From positions 1,302,001 through 1,366,000 of the forward strand of contig NZ_VMHN01000001.1 of assembly GCF_008795955.1 (NCBI RefSeq): a DNA stretch of 64,000 nucleotides. The letters run 5' to 3'. Positions within the stretch are counted from its first letter, which is position 1. Each line of letters begins with the position of its first letter. Made by a program: the position numbers and the translations under genes. The notes under the pieces are model-generated. The model was not told the DNA's origin, searched no databases, and was given only the letters and a program-made list of their open reading frames with translations. This document shows, one piece after another, positions 18,387 to 27,414 of this stretch. This DNA is from Marinobacter denitrificans (GTDB taxonomy: Bacteria > Pseudomonadota > Gammaproteobacteria > Pseudomonadales > Oleiphilaceae).

Positions 18387-19781
18387 ATGACCGAATCCAC
18401 CATCAATGCCCTGGTCTCCCCTGAGGGCAGCCTGGAAATCCTGTCCACTTTTGAAGTCAATCGTCTCAAGGATAAAAGCGAGGGCGGTCTCTACCGTCTC
18501 TTCCGGCAATGCGCGCTGGCCGTGCTCAACACCGGTGTAGAAACCGATGACTGTAAAACGCTGATGGAAGCCCATGCGGATTTCGACGTTCGGCTGGTGC
18601 CTCAACCCCGGGGGCTGAAGCTGGAACTGGTCAACGCCCCTGCCCACGCATTTGTGGACGGGCAGATGCTGCGCGCTATCCGCGAGCACCTGTTTTCGGT
18701 ATTGCGGGATATTATTTATTCGTATTCCATTCCCCAGTCAGCCTCCGGACTGCGCCGGGATGATCCCGAAGGCATCACCAACCTGATTTTTCACATATTA
18801 CGTAATGCCAGGGTATTACAAGCCGGCCGGCACCCCGACCTGGTGGTGTGCTGGGGCGGGCACTCTATCAATGAACGGGAATACCAGTACAGCAAGGAAG
18901 TAGGCCACCAGCTCGGCCTGCGGGGGCTGAGCATCTGTACCGGTTGTGGCCCCGGCGCCATGAAAGGCCCGATGAAAGGCGCCACCATCGGCCATGCCAA
19001 GCAGCGGGTAAAAAACGGGCGCTATATCGGCCTGACGGAGCCAGGCATCATCGGTGCCGAGGCCCCGAACCCCATCGTTAACGAACTGGTCATCATGCCG
19101 GATATCGAGAAGCGTCTTGAAGCGTTCGTTCGCACTGGACACGGGGTGATTGTGTTTCCGGGCGGCGTAGGCACCGCCGAGGAAATCCTCTATCTGCTGG
19201 GCATTCTGTTACATCCGGACAATGCGGACCTGCCCTTCCCGGTGGTCTTCACCGGTCAGCCGGAAAACGCCGAATACTTCGAGATGATTGATCAGTTTAT
19301 CCGCAACTCGCTGGGAGACGAAGCTACCAAAAAATACGAGATCATCATTGATGATCCGGCACGGGTGGCGCGCACCATGAAGCAGGGAATGAAAGATGTG
19401 GAAACCTTCCGCCGGGCCATGCAGGACGCTTACTACTTCAACTGGATGCTGAAAATCGACCCGGTGTTCCAGCCGCCATTCGAGCCCACCCATGAAAGTA
19501 TGCGGGCGCTGGAGCTGCATCGGGACCAGCCGGTTCACCTGATTGCGGCCAACCTTCGCAAGGCATTCAGCGGCATTGTGGCTGGTAACGTCAAGGAAAG
19601 TGGTATACGCCAGGTGCAGGAATACGGCCCCTTCGAGATTGCGGGCGACCCTGCCTTGCTGACGCCATTGGCTGCCATGCTCAAGGAATTCGTGGCCCAG
19701 AACCGGATGAAGCTGCCGGGCTCGAGTGCCTACGAACCCAGCTACCGGATTGTCAGTGGAGCAGCGCAGGCCACTCCCTGA
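18387..19781 (+). CDS. ppnN: Pyrimidine/purine nucleotide 5'-monophosphate nucleosidase (LOG family)
   Basis: The 464-residue protein carries the LOG-family signature PGGVGTAEE (about residue 257) and the preceding segment GGHSINEREYQYSKEVG. N- and C-terminal extensions are characteristic of the long PpnN/YgdH form (454 residues in E. coli) rather than short LOG proteins. PpnN cleaves nucleoside monophosphates to base and ribose 5-phosphate and is controlled by (p)ppGpp in E. coli. Start ATG 18387 follows AGGAG by 11 nt; the open frame extends upstream antisense to thiI without support. Confidence 0.93.
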   Translation: MTESTINALVSPEGSLEILSTFEVNRLKDKSEGGLYRLFRQCALAVLNTGVETDDCKTLMEAHADFDVRLVPQPRGLKLELVNAPAHAFVDGQMLRAIREHLFSVLRDIIYSYSIPQSASGLRRDDPEGITNLIFHILRNARVLQAGRHPDLVVCWGGHSINEREYQYSKEVGHQLGLRGLSICTGCGPGAMKGPMKGATIGHAKQRVKNGRYIGLTEPGIIGAEAPNPIVNELVIMPDIEKRLEAFVRTGHGVIVFPGGVGTAEEILYLLGILLHPDNADLPFPVVFTGQPENAEYFEMIDQFIRNSLGDEATKKYEIIIDDPARVARTMKQGMKDVETFRRAMQDAYYFNWMLKIDPVFQPPFEPTHESMRALELHRDQPVHLIAANLRKAFSGIVAGNVKESGIRQVQEYGPFEIAGDPALLTPLAAMLKEFVAQNRMKLPGSSAYEPSYRIVSGAAQATP

Positions 19782-19809
19782 CAATAGCGGGGCAGACTGT
19801 GGCGGGGGA

Positions 19810-20145
19810 TTATTTCCCGCCGTCTGCCGGCAAGCTGGCGTAGTAGGCTGCCAGGTTGGCGATATCCTCATCGCTCAGGCCAGTAGCCTGGCCTTGCATA
19901 ACCGCAGACTGCCCGCCGCTACGCTGCTTGTTCTTGTAGGCCTTGAGGGCGGACACAAGATACTGTTCGTTCTGCCCGGCCAGGTTAGGATAGCCAGGAA
20001 TGGCCGCGATGCCATTCTTGCCATGACAGGCAGCACAGACTGCTGCTTTGGCTTTGCCTGCCTCAGCATCGGCAGCCATTGCACCAGCCGGCAAAGCTGC
20101 ACCCAGTGTAAACAGAACAGCAATGGTGTGGTATTTCAGTTTCAT
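19810..20145 (-). CDS. Periplasmic class I cytochrome c
   Basis: This is a 111-residue precursor with a signal peptide ending near GAMA-AD. The single haem-binding motif is CAACHGKNG, and methionine candidates in the distal half ([19 protein letters not shown]) could provide the axial ligand. It belongs to the c5/c553 group of small electron carriers. It is monocistronic with its own extended -10 promoter. The redox partner is unknown. Its 3' end faces ppnN across 28 bp. Confidence 0.92.
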   Translation of the reverse strand: MKLKYHTIAVLFTLGAALPAGAMAADAEAGKAKAAVCAACHGKNGIAAIPGYPNLAGQNEQYLVSALKAYKNKQRSGGQSAVMQGQATGLSDEDIANLAAYYASLPADGGK

Positions 20146-20207
20146 TGGTTTTACCCTCTCATCGTTTCGGGATCCGACAGATATCTGAAGGATGAAATCT
20201 GGACAAA

Positions 20208-20235
20208 CTTATAGCACACACAAACTAAAGCTCAA
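20208..20235 (-). promoter_or_regulatory. Sigma70 promoter for the cytochrome c gene
   Basis: On the minus strand TTGAGC (20235-20230) and TATAAG (20213-20208) are separated by 16 nt. A TGC just before the -10 gives an extended -10 element. The leader to the ATG is about 55 nt. Confidence 0.5.
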
Positions 20236-20329
20236 ATGCGATAAATCAATGCGCCAGCTATAGGTAAGTAATACCAGATACGTAACATCGCGCCCATTAC
20301 GGCAACGTATTTTCAGCGGAGAAGTGAAC

Positions 20330-21433
20330 ATGCCCATTCAGGTTCAGGAAATTGAATGCAGGGAAGGCTCCATTGGCCAGATCATTCTGGACGCTCCCGG
20401 CAGCCTGAATGCACTTTCGGGCTCAATGATTCAGGAGATTCAGCGTACGCTGGACCAGTGGGCCAGCGCCAGCCATATCTGCATGGTTATATTCCGCGGA
20501 GCCGGGGACCGTGCATTTTGCGCCGGGGGCGACATACGCGAGCTCTATGGCGAGCTGTCCGGCCCTGAAAACAGCGAGGTTGCGGCCGGCTTCTTTGCCC
20601 GTGAATACCGTATGGATTACACCATCCACCGCTTCCCCAAACCGGTCATCACCATTGCTCACGGCGCAGTGATGGGCGGCGGCATGGGCATTCTTTCCGG
20701 CTCCCGCTACCGGGTCATTACCCCGGATGTCAAAATGGCCATGCCCGAAATCTCCATTGGCCTGTTTCCCGATGTAGCCGCCAGCTGGTTTCTCAACCGC
20801 TTGCCCGGCCGGCTTGGCCTGTTTATGGGTCTGACCGGCGCCAGGTTGAATGCCACCGATGCTCTGCGAGTGGGGCTTGCCGATATGGCCATTCTCCCCG
20901 AGCAGATCGATTCCCTGATGAGTCGTCTGCAGGAGGAACGCTGGACCGGGGACTCCGCCGCTGATGACAACCGCCTGTTCCGTCTCATCAAACAGCTGGA
21001 GCACCCGGACTACCGCGCACTGCCGGCCAGCGATCTGGCCCGTCATGAGCAGAGCATCGCGACGCTCAGTGCCGGAGAAGATCTACCGGAGATCGTTGAC
21101 AACCTGCTGTCCGCAGATATCGACAGTGACTGGTGGAAGACATGTATGGCCAGCCTCCGTGGCGGCTGCCCGGTAACAGCCTGGTTGGTGTGGACCCAGC
21201 TCAAAAAGGCACAGCAGATGTCCCTGAAGGACATCTTCAGGATGGAACTGACCATGGCAACCCATTGCACCCGGCGGCCAGACTTGCGGGAAGGCATCAG
21301 GGCCAGGCTGATTGAAAAAGACAACACGCCCCAATGGTCATTCAGCACGGTGGCCGAGGTGCCTGAAAGTGTTGTCGAGGAACACTTCCTGCCAGAACTG
21401 GACGACAGCAACGACCCCATGAACCTGGACTGA
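20330..21433 (+). CDS. Enoyl-CoA hydratase/isomerase family protein, 3-hydroxyisobutyryl-CoA hydrolase type
   Basis: The 367-residue crotonase-fold protein has the oxyanion-hole segment DRAFCAGGDIRELYGEL and GAVMGGGMGILSGSRYRV. It also has MPEISIGLFPDVAASWFLNR, whose E..IGLFPDV pattern distinguishes 3-hydroxyisobutyryl-CoA hydrolases (valine degradation) from ordinary hydratases. The extended C-terminal half agrees. ATG 20330 has GGAG 8 nt upstream; a GTG 6 nt earlier is less well placed. No other valine-catabolic genes are nearby, so a different acyl-CoA substrate is possible. It ends 10 bp from the convergent ankyrin gene. Confidence 0.82.
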   Translation: MPIQVQEIECREGSIGQIILDAPGSLNALSGSMIQEIQRTLDQWASASHICMVIFRGAGDRAFCAGGDIRELYGELSGPENSEVAAGFFAREYRMDYTIHRFPKPVITIAHGAVMGGGMGILSGSRYRVITPDVKMAMPEISIGLFPDVAASWFLNRLPGRLGLFMGLTGARLNATDALRVGLADMAILPEQIDSLMSRLQEERWTGDSAADDNRLFRLIKQLEHPDYRALPASDLARHEQSIATLSAGEDLPEIVDNLLSADIDSDWWKTCMASLRGGCPVTAWLVWTQLKKAQQMSLKDIFRMELTMATHCTRRPDLREGIRARLIEKDNTPQWSFSTVAEVPESVVEEHFLPELDDSNDPMNLD

Positions 21434-21443
21434 AAAGCTCCCG

Positions 21444-22139
21444 TCAGATTTCAGCACCGGCCTGGATCAACAGCATTTCCAGGTCCCGGTTGTTGCTGGC
21501 GCGGGCCAGATCCAGTGCTGTCTGTCCGTTCGAGCCCCGGTAATTCACATCCGCGCCCGCGGCGAGCAACATCTCTGCGGTCAGCAAATCCCCGCCTTCC
21601 ACAATATGCATCAGTAATGAACGCCCATCCTGACTGACGTTCACATTGGCGCCCGCTGCCAGCAGTACCTTGACCACTGACAGATGACCATTACGCGCCG
21701 CCCGAATCACGGGCGTGGTGCCTTCGCTGTCTTTGGCATTCACCCTGGCGCCGGCCGATAACAGCAGCCTTACCAGACGGCGATGCCCCTCCTCTGCCGC
21801 AATCATCAGCGGCGTCACGCCATCTGCCGCTGCGCGATCCGGGTCAGCCCCTTCGCTGAGCAGGAACAACGCGATGCGGTCCTCGCCGGCTTTCACAGCA
21901 GCTGTCAGGGGTGTGCCTTGTTCTGTCAGCGTGTTCAGCGACGCGCCCCAGGATGCCAGAGACTCCACTTTATCAAGATCGCCGCTGCTGACTGCGGCCA
22001 TCATCGGTGTATTGGCCACTGATGACTGGTGTTGCTCGAGATTGGAAGGATCGTCCCTTGTGGCACAGGCCGTGGCAAGCACAGTGGTGAGCAGCGAAAG
22101 CAGGAGTTTTGGAAGGATGGAGCCGGTTCCCTGGGCCAT
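21444..22139 (-). CDS. Ankyrin-repeat lipoprotein (putative)
   Basis: The 231-residue protein starts with a hydrophobic signal ending in VLATAC, a plausible but imperfect lipobox. Five to six ankyrin repeats of about 33 residues follow (for example DGVTPLMIAAEEGHRRLVRLLLSAGARVN and GRSLLMHIVEGG). Ankyrin stacks mediate protein-protein binding, so it probably acts as a periplasmic scaffold; the partner is unknown. It is transcribed alone. Confidence 0.82.
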   Translation of the reverse strand: MAQGTGSILPKLLLSLLTTVLATACATRDDPSNLEQHQSSVANTPMMAAVSSGDLDKVESLASWGASLNTLTEQGTPLTAAVKAGEDRIALFLLSEGADPDRAAADGVTPLMIAAEEGHRRLVRLLLSAGARVNAKDSEGTTPVIRAARNGHLSVVKVLLAAGANVNVSQDGRSLLMHIVEGGDLLTAEMLLAAGADVNYRGSNGQTALDLARASNNRDLEMLLIQAGAEI

Positions 22140-22219
22140 GATATTTCGGTCTCTGTTGGTTCATTCTTGCAGGTATTCTGGTCAGTAACCGGGCAGAATT
22201 AAATCGAGCTGTTCACAAG

Positions 22220-24349
22220 TCAGGCCTGTTTATCAAACCCACCACTGATCAGATCCCCCGCAAGCGTCCTCAAACCGGCCTCGCCAGCCTTCCGCCCCGT
22301 ACAAAAACCTCCCTCCCTGAGCACGTCCCACGAGTGATTCTGCAGCACAGCTTTCACCCACAACAGGGCACAGGCATGCCCCTGAAGCCGGTTCGCAACG
22401 CCGCCCTGCAGCGTCAGTCGTTTCAACGCAGGCAGGGTCAGCTGGAAACCCCGGTGCCCGTACGCGAAGGCTTCCAGTTCAATGCGCTCCTGATCCGTCA
22501 GTGGCAGTGCTGCTGGCAGGTCTGCAGCGATTGCCAACACCAGTTGCGGCGAAAGGCCGGCCCAGACCGCCGGCAACATGGTCGGCCATTGCTCGGCAAA
22601 TCTGGCGGACAGTCGCCGTTGTGCGGCCACCCCCTTACCACTCAGCCCCTTCAGCATCTGCACGGCGTACTCGCCAGAGCTTGCCTCGCGACTGATACCC
22701 AGCCTTACGGTGGCGAAGCCGGACGAGTGCCAGAAAGGCAGGAGATCCTCCGCAGCGCCATAGCTGGTGCCAATAGCGTCGAGCTTCAGAGCTCCGGCCC
22801 TGTCGGTGGCGCTATTCAGTAACTGCCTGCCGATTCTTTGCCTGCGATACTGGCCTTGAACAGCCACCCTCACCACTCTCAGTATGCGCAGGGTGGCCGC
22901 GTCCAGATCACCACCATGATTGGCCAGGGACTGGGGCAGCAGGTGGCCTTTCAGTCGCCGCTCGCCCCGCAACACCTTCCGGGCAAGGGCAGGCTCGAGA
23001 TTCCCCTCGATCGTTGCCCAGAGTACGCCGATGATGTCACCCCCCTGTCTTGCCACGAGGGTCACAGCGTTGGGGTCATCCATCCACTGACGCAGGTCGC
23101 CGGGCGTGGTTCGATAGTGGGCATCGACCAACAGGCCAAAGGCCTGGGAAAGTTCCGTCTCTGTGGCATGTTCCGGCTGCCATTCGTCAAACGAGAGCTC
23201 ACCTGCCGGCCCTGCCCCCTGCGCCTCTGCATCGAGCAGGAACAGACGGTTGATCAATGGTTCCAGGGGATCCTGCGGCGACCAGCGTACCGGGTGCGCC
23301 AGAGTCAGCGATTGCCAGTGGGGCGTTTCCCGGTCCAGAACCCTGTGGAACCGAAGCTTGAACCCCCGCCCTGACCCTTCATAGCCATGCACCGTAGAGG
23401 CAAATACCACCCGCGGCCAGCCAAGCAGAATCTGCTTCAGCAGGGGGGCCGGGATGGCGGCAGCTTCATCCACCATAACCAGTTCCGCCTCCGGGCGAGT
23501 GGCCAGGAGATCGTCCACCGGAAACCACTCAAGGCTGGCGCCGGAATCAAGGTAAAGGGCAGTCTGCCCGTGATATTCAACGCCAGCCTGTTCCGCCGCA
23601 TGACGGAACAGGCTGGCAACGTTGTCTTTACGGGGCGAGACCACGGCTATACGGTTGCGCCCGCCCTGCAGCAAACGGACCGCGCCCATGCCCATCGCAG
23701 CCGATTTACCACGGCCACGATCAGCAATGATAACCAGTGGTCGCCTGCGCCGGCCTTCGCCGGTACGGGCAATAGCGTCGATGGCCTGCTTCTGATCTGG
23801 AGTACCGGCTACCATGAATGGCGTCTCAGCAGGCTTTACAGAGGGCAGTACGGGCCGGGGCCCGGCGTTATCGGATAACAACCGAATAACTGGTTTATTG
23901 TTCGCGACGATATGGGCCATCCGCGCCATAAATGGATGGTGACCTTCAGCCGGAAGTCCCATCCGGGCATAGTCAGGATCGGCAAATGTACCCCATTCTT
24001 CCAGCTTCGGCATCAGCCAGAAAAACAGCCCACCGGCCGACAATGTACCCGCCAACGCCGCAAAACTGTCCGGCGGATTGCCCTGCCAGCCATCCCAGAC
24101 TACGCAGGCCAGCTCCTGCCCCAGCCAGCGTCGCCCTTCAACCGCTTTAATTGATGTCAGTGAGGGTGCGGGCTGATCATCAACCGGTCCCGTCCAGACC
24201 CCCGGTGAAACCGACAATGCAGGAAGTAGTGAACCCAACCACTCAAGTGAGGCATCACGCTCACCCTCCACAAGCACCAACCGCCTCTGCCCCGCGGCAC
24301 GAAGGTCGGCTTGCAGCTTTTGCCAGTGGAGCAGTTCAGGCCCGTTCAT
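22220..24349 (-). CDS. tmcA: tRNA(Met) cytidine acetyltransferase TmcA
   Basis: The 709-residue protein has the TmcA order: an N-terminal DUF1726-like region, a helicase-type ATPase with Walker A ADRGRGKSA (about residue 211) and motif ELVMVDEAAAIPAPLL, and a GNAT acetyltransferase domain with VRVAVQGQYRRQRIGRQLL. A C-terminal tRNA-binding tail follows. It makes N4-acetylcytidine at the wobble base of elongator tRNA(Met) using ATP and acetyl-CoA. ATG 24349 was preferred to a GTG 18 nt earlier because of GAGAG just upstream. It lies 22 bp after the DUF2237 gene and is probably co-transcribed with it. Confidence 0.93.
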   Translation of the reverse strand: MNGPELLHWQKLQADLRAAGQRRLVLVEGERDASLEWLGSLLPALSVSPGVWTGPVDDQPAPSLTSIKAVEGRRWLGQELACVVWDGWQGNPPDSFAALAGTLSAGGLFFWLMPKLEEWGTFADPDYARMGLPAEGHHPFMARMAHIVANNKPVIRLLSDNAGPRPVLPSVKPAETPFMVAGTPDQKQAIDAIARTGEGRRRRPLVIIADRGRGKSAAMGMGAVRLLQGGRNRIAVVSPRKDNVASLFRHAAEQAGVEYHGQTALYLDSGASLEWFPVDDLLATRPEAELVMVDEAAAIPAPLLKQILLGWPRVVFASTVHGYEGSGRGFKLRFHRVLDRETPHWQSLTLAHPVRWSPQDPLEPLINRLFLLDAEAQGAGPAGELSFDEWQPEHATETELSQAFGLLVDAHYRTTPGDLRQWMDDPNAVTLVARQGGDIIGVLWATIEGNLEPALARKVLRGERRLKGHLLPQSLANHGGDLDAATLRILRVVRVAVQGQYRRQRIGRQLLNSATDRAGALKLDAIGTSYGAAEDLLPFWHSSGFATVRLGISREASSGEYAVQMLKGLSGKGVAAQRRLSARFAEQWPTMLPAVWAGLSPQLVLAIAADLPAALPLTDQERIELEAFAYGHRGFQLTLPALKRLTLQGGVANRLQGHACALLWVKAVLQNHSWDVLREGGFCTGRKAGEAGLRTLAGDLISGGFDKQA

Positions 24350-24371
24350 ACGGTCTCTCGGCGCCACCCGG

Positions 24372-24752
24372 TCAGCTCAGGTCCATGGAATGACGTTTGA
24401 GATCTTCCAGTCTGGAATATTTAAGCGCCGAGCGGTGAGTGGCCCTCAGCTTTACCCGAGGCGCACAATCTGCCTCAAATGCTTCCTGCCAACGGGACGC
24501 ACACAGACACCAGGAATCGCCCTCTTTCAAGCCGGGGAAACCAAACTCCGGCCGTGGCGTGCTGAGGTCATTACCCGTGGCACTGGAAAACTCCAGAAAC
24601 TCATCTGTAACAACGGTGCATACAACATGCGCACCCAGGTCGTCCGGTCCGGTATTACAACACCCGTCCCGATAGAAACCGGTCTCCGGGTCCGTACCAC
24701 ACACTTCCAGGCTCTCGCCCAATACATTAACCGGTTCGGCGGTTGAAGCCAT
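24372..24752 (-). CDS. DUF2237 family protein
   Basis: This 126-residue protein is rich in cysteine and tryptophan, with NVLGESLEVCGTDPETGFYR, DGCCNTGPDDLGAHVVC and GDSWCLCASRWQEAFEA. These are diagnostic of the conserved DUF2237 family, whose function is unknown. ATG 24752 has AGGAG upstream. The reading frame stays open upstream through the long hairpin at 24777-24884, but that extension is an artefact of the repeat. tmcA follows 22 bp downstream. Confidence 0.88.
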   Translation of the reverse strand: MASTAEPVNVLGESLEVCGTDPETGFYRDGCCNTGPDDLGAHVVCTVVTDEFLEFSSATGNDLSTPRPEFGFPGLKEGDSWCLCASRWQEAFEADCAPRVKLRATHRSALKYSRLEDLKRHSMDLS

Positions 24753-24776
24753 GATATCGATCTCCTTAGTCAGAAT

Positions 24777-24884
24777 GAGGGTTTGGATGGTCTCTTCCAA
24801 AACTGTGCGGAGCCATGGATGGCGGAGCCCAAGCGCCACATGGATGTGCTTGAGCGTGTTTTGGAAGAGACCATCCATACCCTC
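24777..24884. repeat. Long modular hairpin, copy C
   Basis: A 27 bp stem with one mismatch (24777-24803 with 24858-24884) encloses 54 nt. The interior is nearly identical to that of copy A, in reverse orientation: a GGAGCCATGGATGGCGGAGC cassette and a CACATGGATGTG cassette. Unlike the other copies it lies between divergent genes, 24 nt upstream of the DUF2237 start and 53 nt upstream of the helicase start. It therefore occupies the 5' leader or promoter region of both. Confidence 0.85.
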
Positions 24885-24937
24885 CGGCACCCAACAAGCG
24901 ATATATCCCCGATAAAAAGCACAAAACCAGAGGGATT

Positions 24938-27259
24938 ATGCGGCACCAGTATCAGCACTACCAGCCGCCGGGTACAATACCGCCCATGCCGACCCCACAC
25001 CAAACGCAGACCATGACCGAGCTGCCGGATTATCTTACCAACGAACAACGAGCCATCATCACCGCCGGCTTTGAGCATGTGGTGATCACGGCCGTCGCGG
25101 GCAGTGGGAAAACCTCGACACTGGCCTGGCGTATCCGCTACCTGCTGGAGCAGGGCCACGACCCCAACCGCATGCTGGTATTGATGTTCAACCGCAGTGC
25201 GCGGGTGGACTTTGAACGTAAGCTCCAGGAGGTAACCCGCAACCTCGGCCTGGCAACGCCGGAAATTCGCACCTACCACGCCATGGGCCTGCGACTTTAC
25301 AGACGCTTTGTGAAGGAAGGATTCCTGCCCGGGTTTTCCGACAAGATCCTTACCGACCAGGAAATAAGCTACCAGGCGTGGCAGCTCACCCGCCGGCTGG
25401 CGCCGGAAGACCTGGCGGATGAAATCCGCCGCAACAAGAAAGATTTCGTCGAAACCGCAGTCAATTTTATCGACCTGGTGAAAACCACCCTGTCCCCGGC
25501 GGAGATCGTATTCGAAGAGCTTGGCTATTCCGACAAGCACCGTTACCTGATCGACCTGTTCCACAGCTTCGAACAGTGGCGAAAGTCCCAGAGCCGGATC
25601 AGCTACGCCGACATGCTCTATGAGCCTGTGATGGCCATTCACCAGAACCCGCCGCTGCAGCGGTTGGTGGGCAACAAGATGGATCTGATCCTGGTTGACG
25701 AATACCAGGACACCAACGAAATCCAGCACCTGCTGCTGAGATACGTGGCGGGGGACAGGGCGCGGGTCACCGTGGTGGGCGACCCGGACCAGACCATCTA
25801 CGAGTTCCGGGGAGCCAAGCCGGACTTTATCCTCAAGCGTTTCAGCGAGGAGTTCGAAAGCCCGCTGGAACAGACCCTGAGCTATACCTTCCGCTACGGC
25901 CACCAGGTAGCGCTGCTGGCCAACCACCTGATCTGCCACAACACCGGTCGCAAGGATGTGCTGTGCCACTCCCATTCCTCTACGCCGGCAACCGGGATCA
26001 CCCTGCACCAGCAGGAAACCGACAGTGAACTTGTGCTCAGGCTGCTCCAACCCATGGACGAGACGGGGCTTGCCAACACCGCCATTCTGTTCCGGGTCTG
26101 GAGCCAGAGCGTGCCCATTGAGCTCAAACTGCTGGCGCGGCAGGTGCCCTATCGGATCGACGCCGGCAAGGGCGCGCTGTTCAGCCGTGAGGTTCAGGCG
26201 ATAACCAGCCTGTTGATGGTGGTGTCCGGCCTTATTCGCAACCTCCCGGACGAGGACCGGCTCGATATTGCCCGACAGCTGCTTCGTTTTCCCCATGTTG
26301 GCCTCAAGGAGCCGGAGCTCGAGCAACTGGCCCGCTTCCTTGCAGGGTTTGGCGATGGCTGGCATGAGCGGCTACTGGCCATGGACTTCGACGCACTCGC
26401 GCCCATGGCGGCCAAAAAGCTTCGCAAACTGGGCGAAACACTGGCGCAGCTGGCCAGATTCAAAGGCGCTGTGGCAGATGTGATCACCCGGTATGCGGAA
26501 GAAACCGAGCTCTACGAGGGTATCCGCAGTCTCGCCCTGACCCATGAAACCGCCGACGAGCGTATCGAAACCGTTCGCGGCTTCCGGCTATACCTGGCAG
26601 GGCTGGATGTCAGCACTGAAGAGGCCATTGAGCACCTGAGGACACTGAAGCAGCAAGCGGGGGAAAACCGTCGCGGCGGCGCTCTGCTATCGACCATCCA
26701 CCGCACCAAGGGCCTGGAGTGGTCTACCGTGCTCCTCCCCGGGTTACAGGAAAAATACCTGCCCTACAGCCCCCGCGCCCAGGATGACCCCAAAGCCTTT
26801 CTGGAAAGCGAACGCCGGCTGCTCTACGTGGCCATGACACGCACCCGGGAACAGCTTCACCTGATCACCCGTCCCTTTGGCGAAAAACGGCACCTGGACG
26901 GCGACCAGGGCCCCAGCCGGTTTATAGACGAGCTCTGCTTCCCTCTATCAAAGGAATTCGGGCAGTGGCTGGACGAACGCACCGGTGACTCGGAGAGTGC
27001 AATTACAACATCTGCGCCGGTAACCCCTACCGGCACTCGCTACGCGTCACGGATAGGCATTACACTGAACGGTAGCAATGAATCCCGTGAAGACCAGACA
27101 GCGCCGCTGTGGGCAAAAACCCGTCTGAGCCACGCCATTTTCGGGGCCGGTTCCGTAGTCGGCGAGGACGAGAGTTCCTTCGAAGTCAGCTTCGACAATG
27201 GCGATACCCTTAATTTCAGCAAAAAAAGCGCTCACCTGTATTTCACCACCCTGTCCTAA
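24938..27259 (+). CDS. UvrD/Rep-like superfamily 1 ATP-dependent helicase
   Basis: The protein has the SF1A motifs LTNEQRAIITAG (Q motif), AVAGSGKTS (Walker A, about residue 52), LVDEYQDTNE (Walker B, about residue 252), VVGDPDQTIYEFRGA, LSTIHRTKGLEWSTVLLPGL and LLYVAMTRTREQLHL. It is diverged from the UvrD at 6631 and matches neither UvrD, Rep nor RecB in full, so its exact repair role is open. The ATG at 24938 has AGAGGG 3 nt upstream; ATGs at 24986 and 25013 are alternatives. The C-terminal 40 residues resemble the UvrD tail (HAIFGAGSVVGEDES). Confidence 0.88.
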   Translation: MRHQYQHYQPPGTIPPMPTPHQTQTMTELPDYLTNEQRAIITAGFEHVVITAVAGSGKTSTLAWRIRYLLEQGHDPNRMLVLMFNRSARVDFERKLQEVTRNLGLATPEIRTYHAMGLRLYRRFVKEGFLPGFSDKILTDQEISYQAWQLTRRLAPEDLADEIRRNKKDFVETAVNFIDLVKTTLSPAEIVFEELGYSDKHRYLIDLFHSFEQWRKSQSRISYADMLYEPVMAIHQNPPLQRLVGNKMDLILVDEYQDTNEIQHLLLRYVAGDRARVTVVGDPDQTIYEFRGAKPDFILKRFSEEFESPLEQTLSYTFRYGHQVALLANHLICHNTGRKDVLCHSHSSTPATGITLHQQETDSELVLRLLQPMDETGLANTAILFRVWSQSVPIELKLLARQVPYRIDAGKGALFSREVQAITSLLMVVSGLIRNLPDEDRLDIARQLLRFPHVGLKEPELEQLARFLAGFGDGWHERLLAMDFDALAPMAAKKLRKLGETLAQLARFKGAVADVITRYAEETELYEGIRSLALTHETADERIETVRGFRLYLAGLDVSTEEAIEHLRTLKQQAGENRRGGALLSTIHRTKGLEWSTVLLPGLQEKYLPYSPRAQDDPKAFLESERRLLYVAMTRTREQLHLITRPFGEKRHLDGDQGPSRFIDELCFPLSKEFGQWLDERTGDSESAITTSAPVTPTGTRYASRIGITLNGSNESREDQTAPLWAKTRLSHAIFGAGSVVGEDESSFEVSFDNGDTLNFSKKSAHLYFTTLS

Positions 27260-27414
27260 GAGGCCTGAGTACAATTGCCGATATGTCATTTGCATTCATT
27301 CGTTGTTTTTTGAATCCTCTCGCGTAGATTTCACGTAAGTAGGCAACAACACCGCTTTACGAACCCGTTAAGCGCACGCTTTATCAATAATGATAATTGA
27401 ACAGGAGGTTCTGC

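Noticed and set aside
20235..20255. FNR/Anr-type box before the cytochrome c gene
   Set aside because: TTGAT is present but the ATCAA half is not.
24770..26365. Long minus-strand open frame antisense to the second helicase
   Set aside because: It mirrors the helicase codons, has no ribosome site or recognisable domain, and runs through hairpin copy C.
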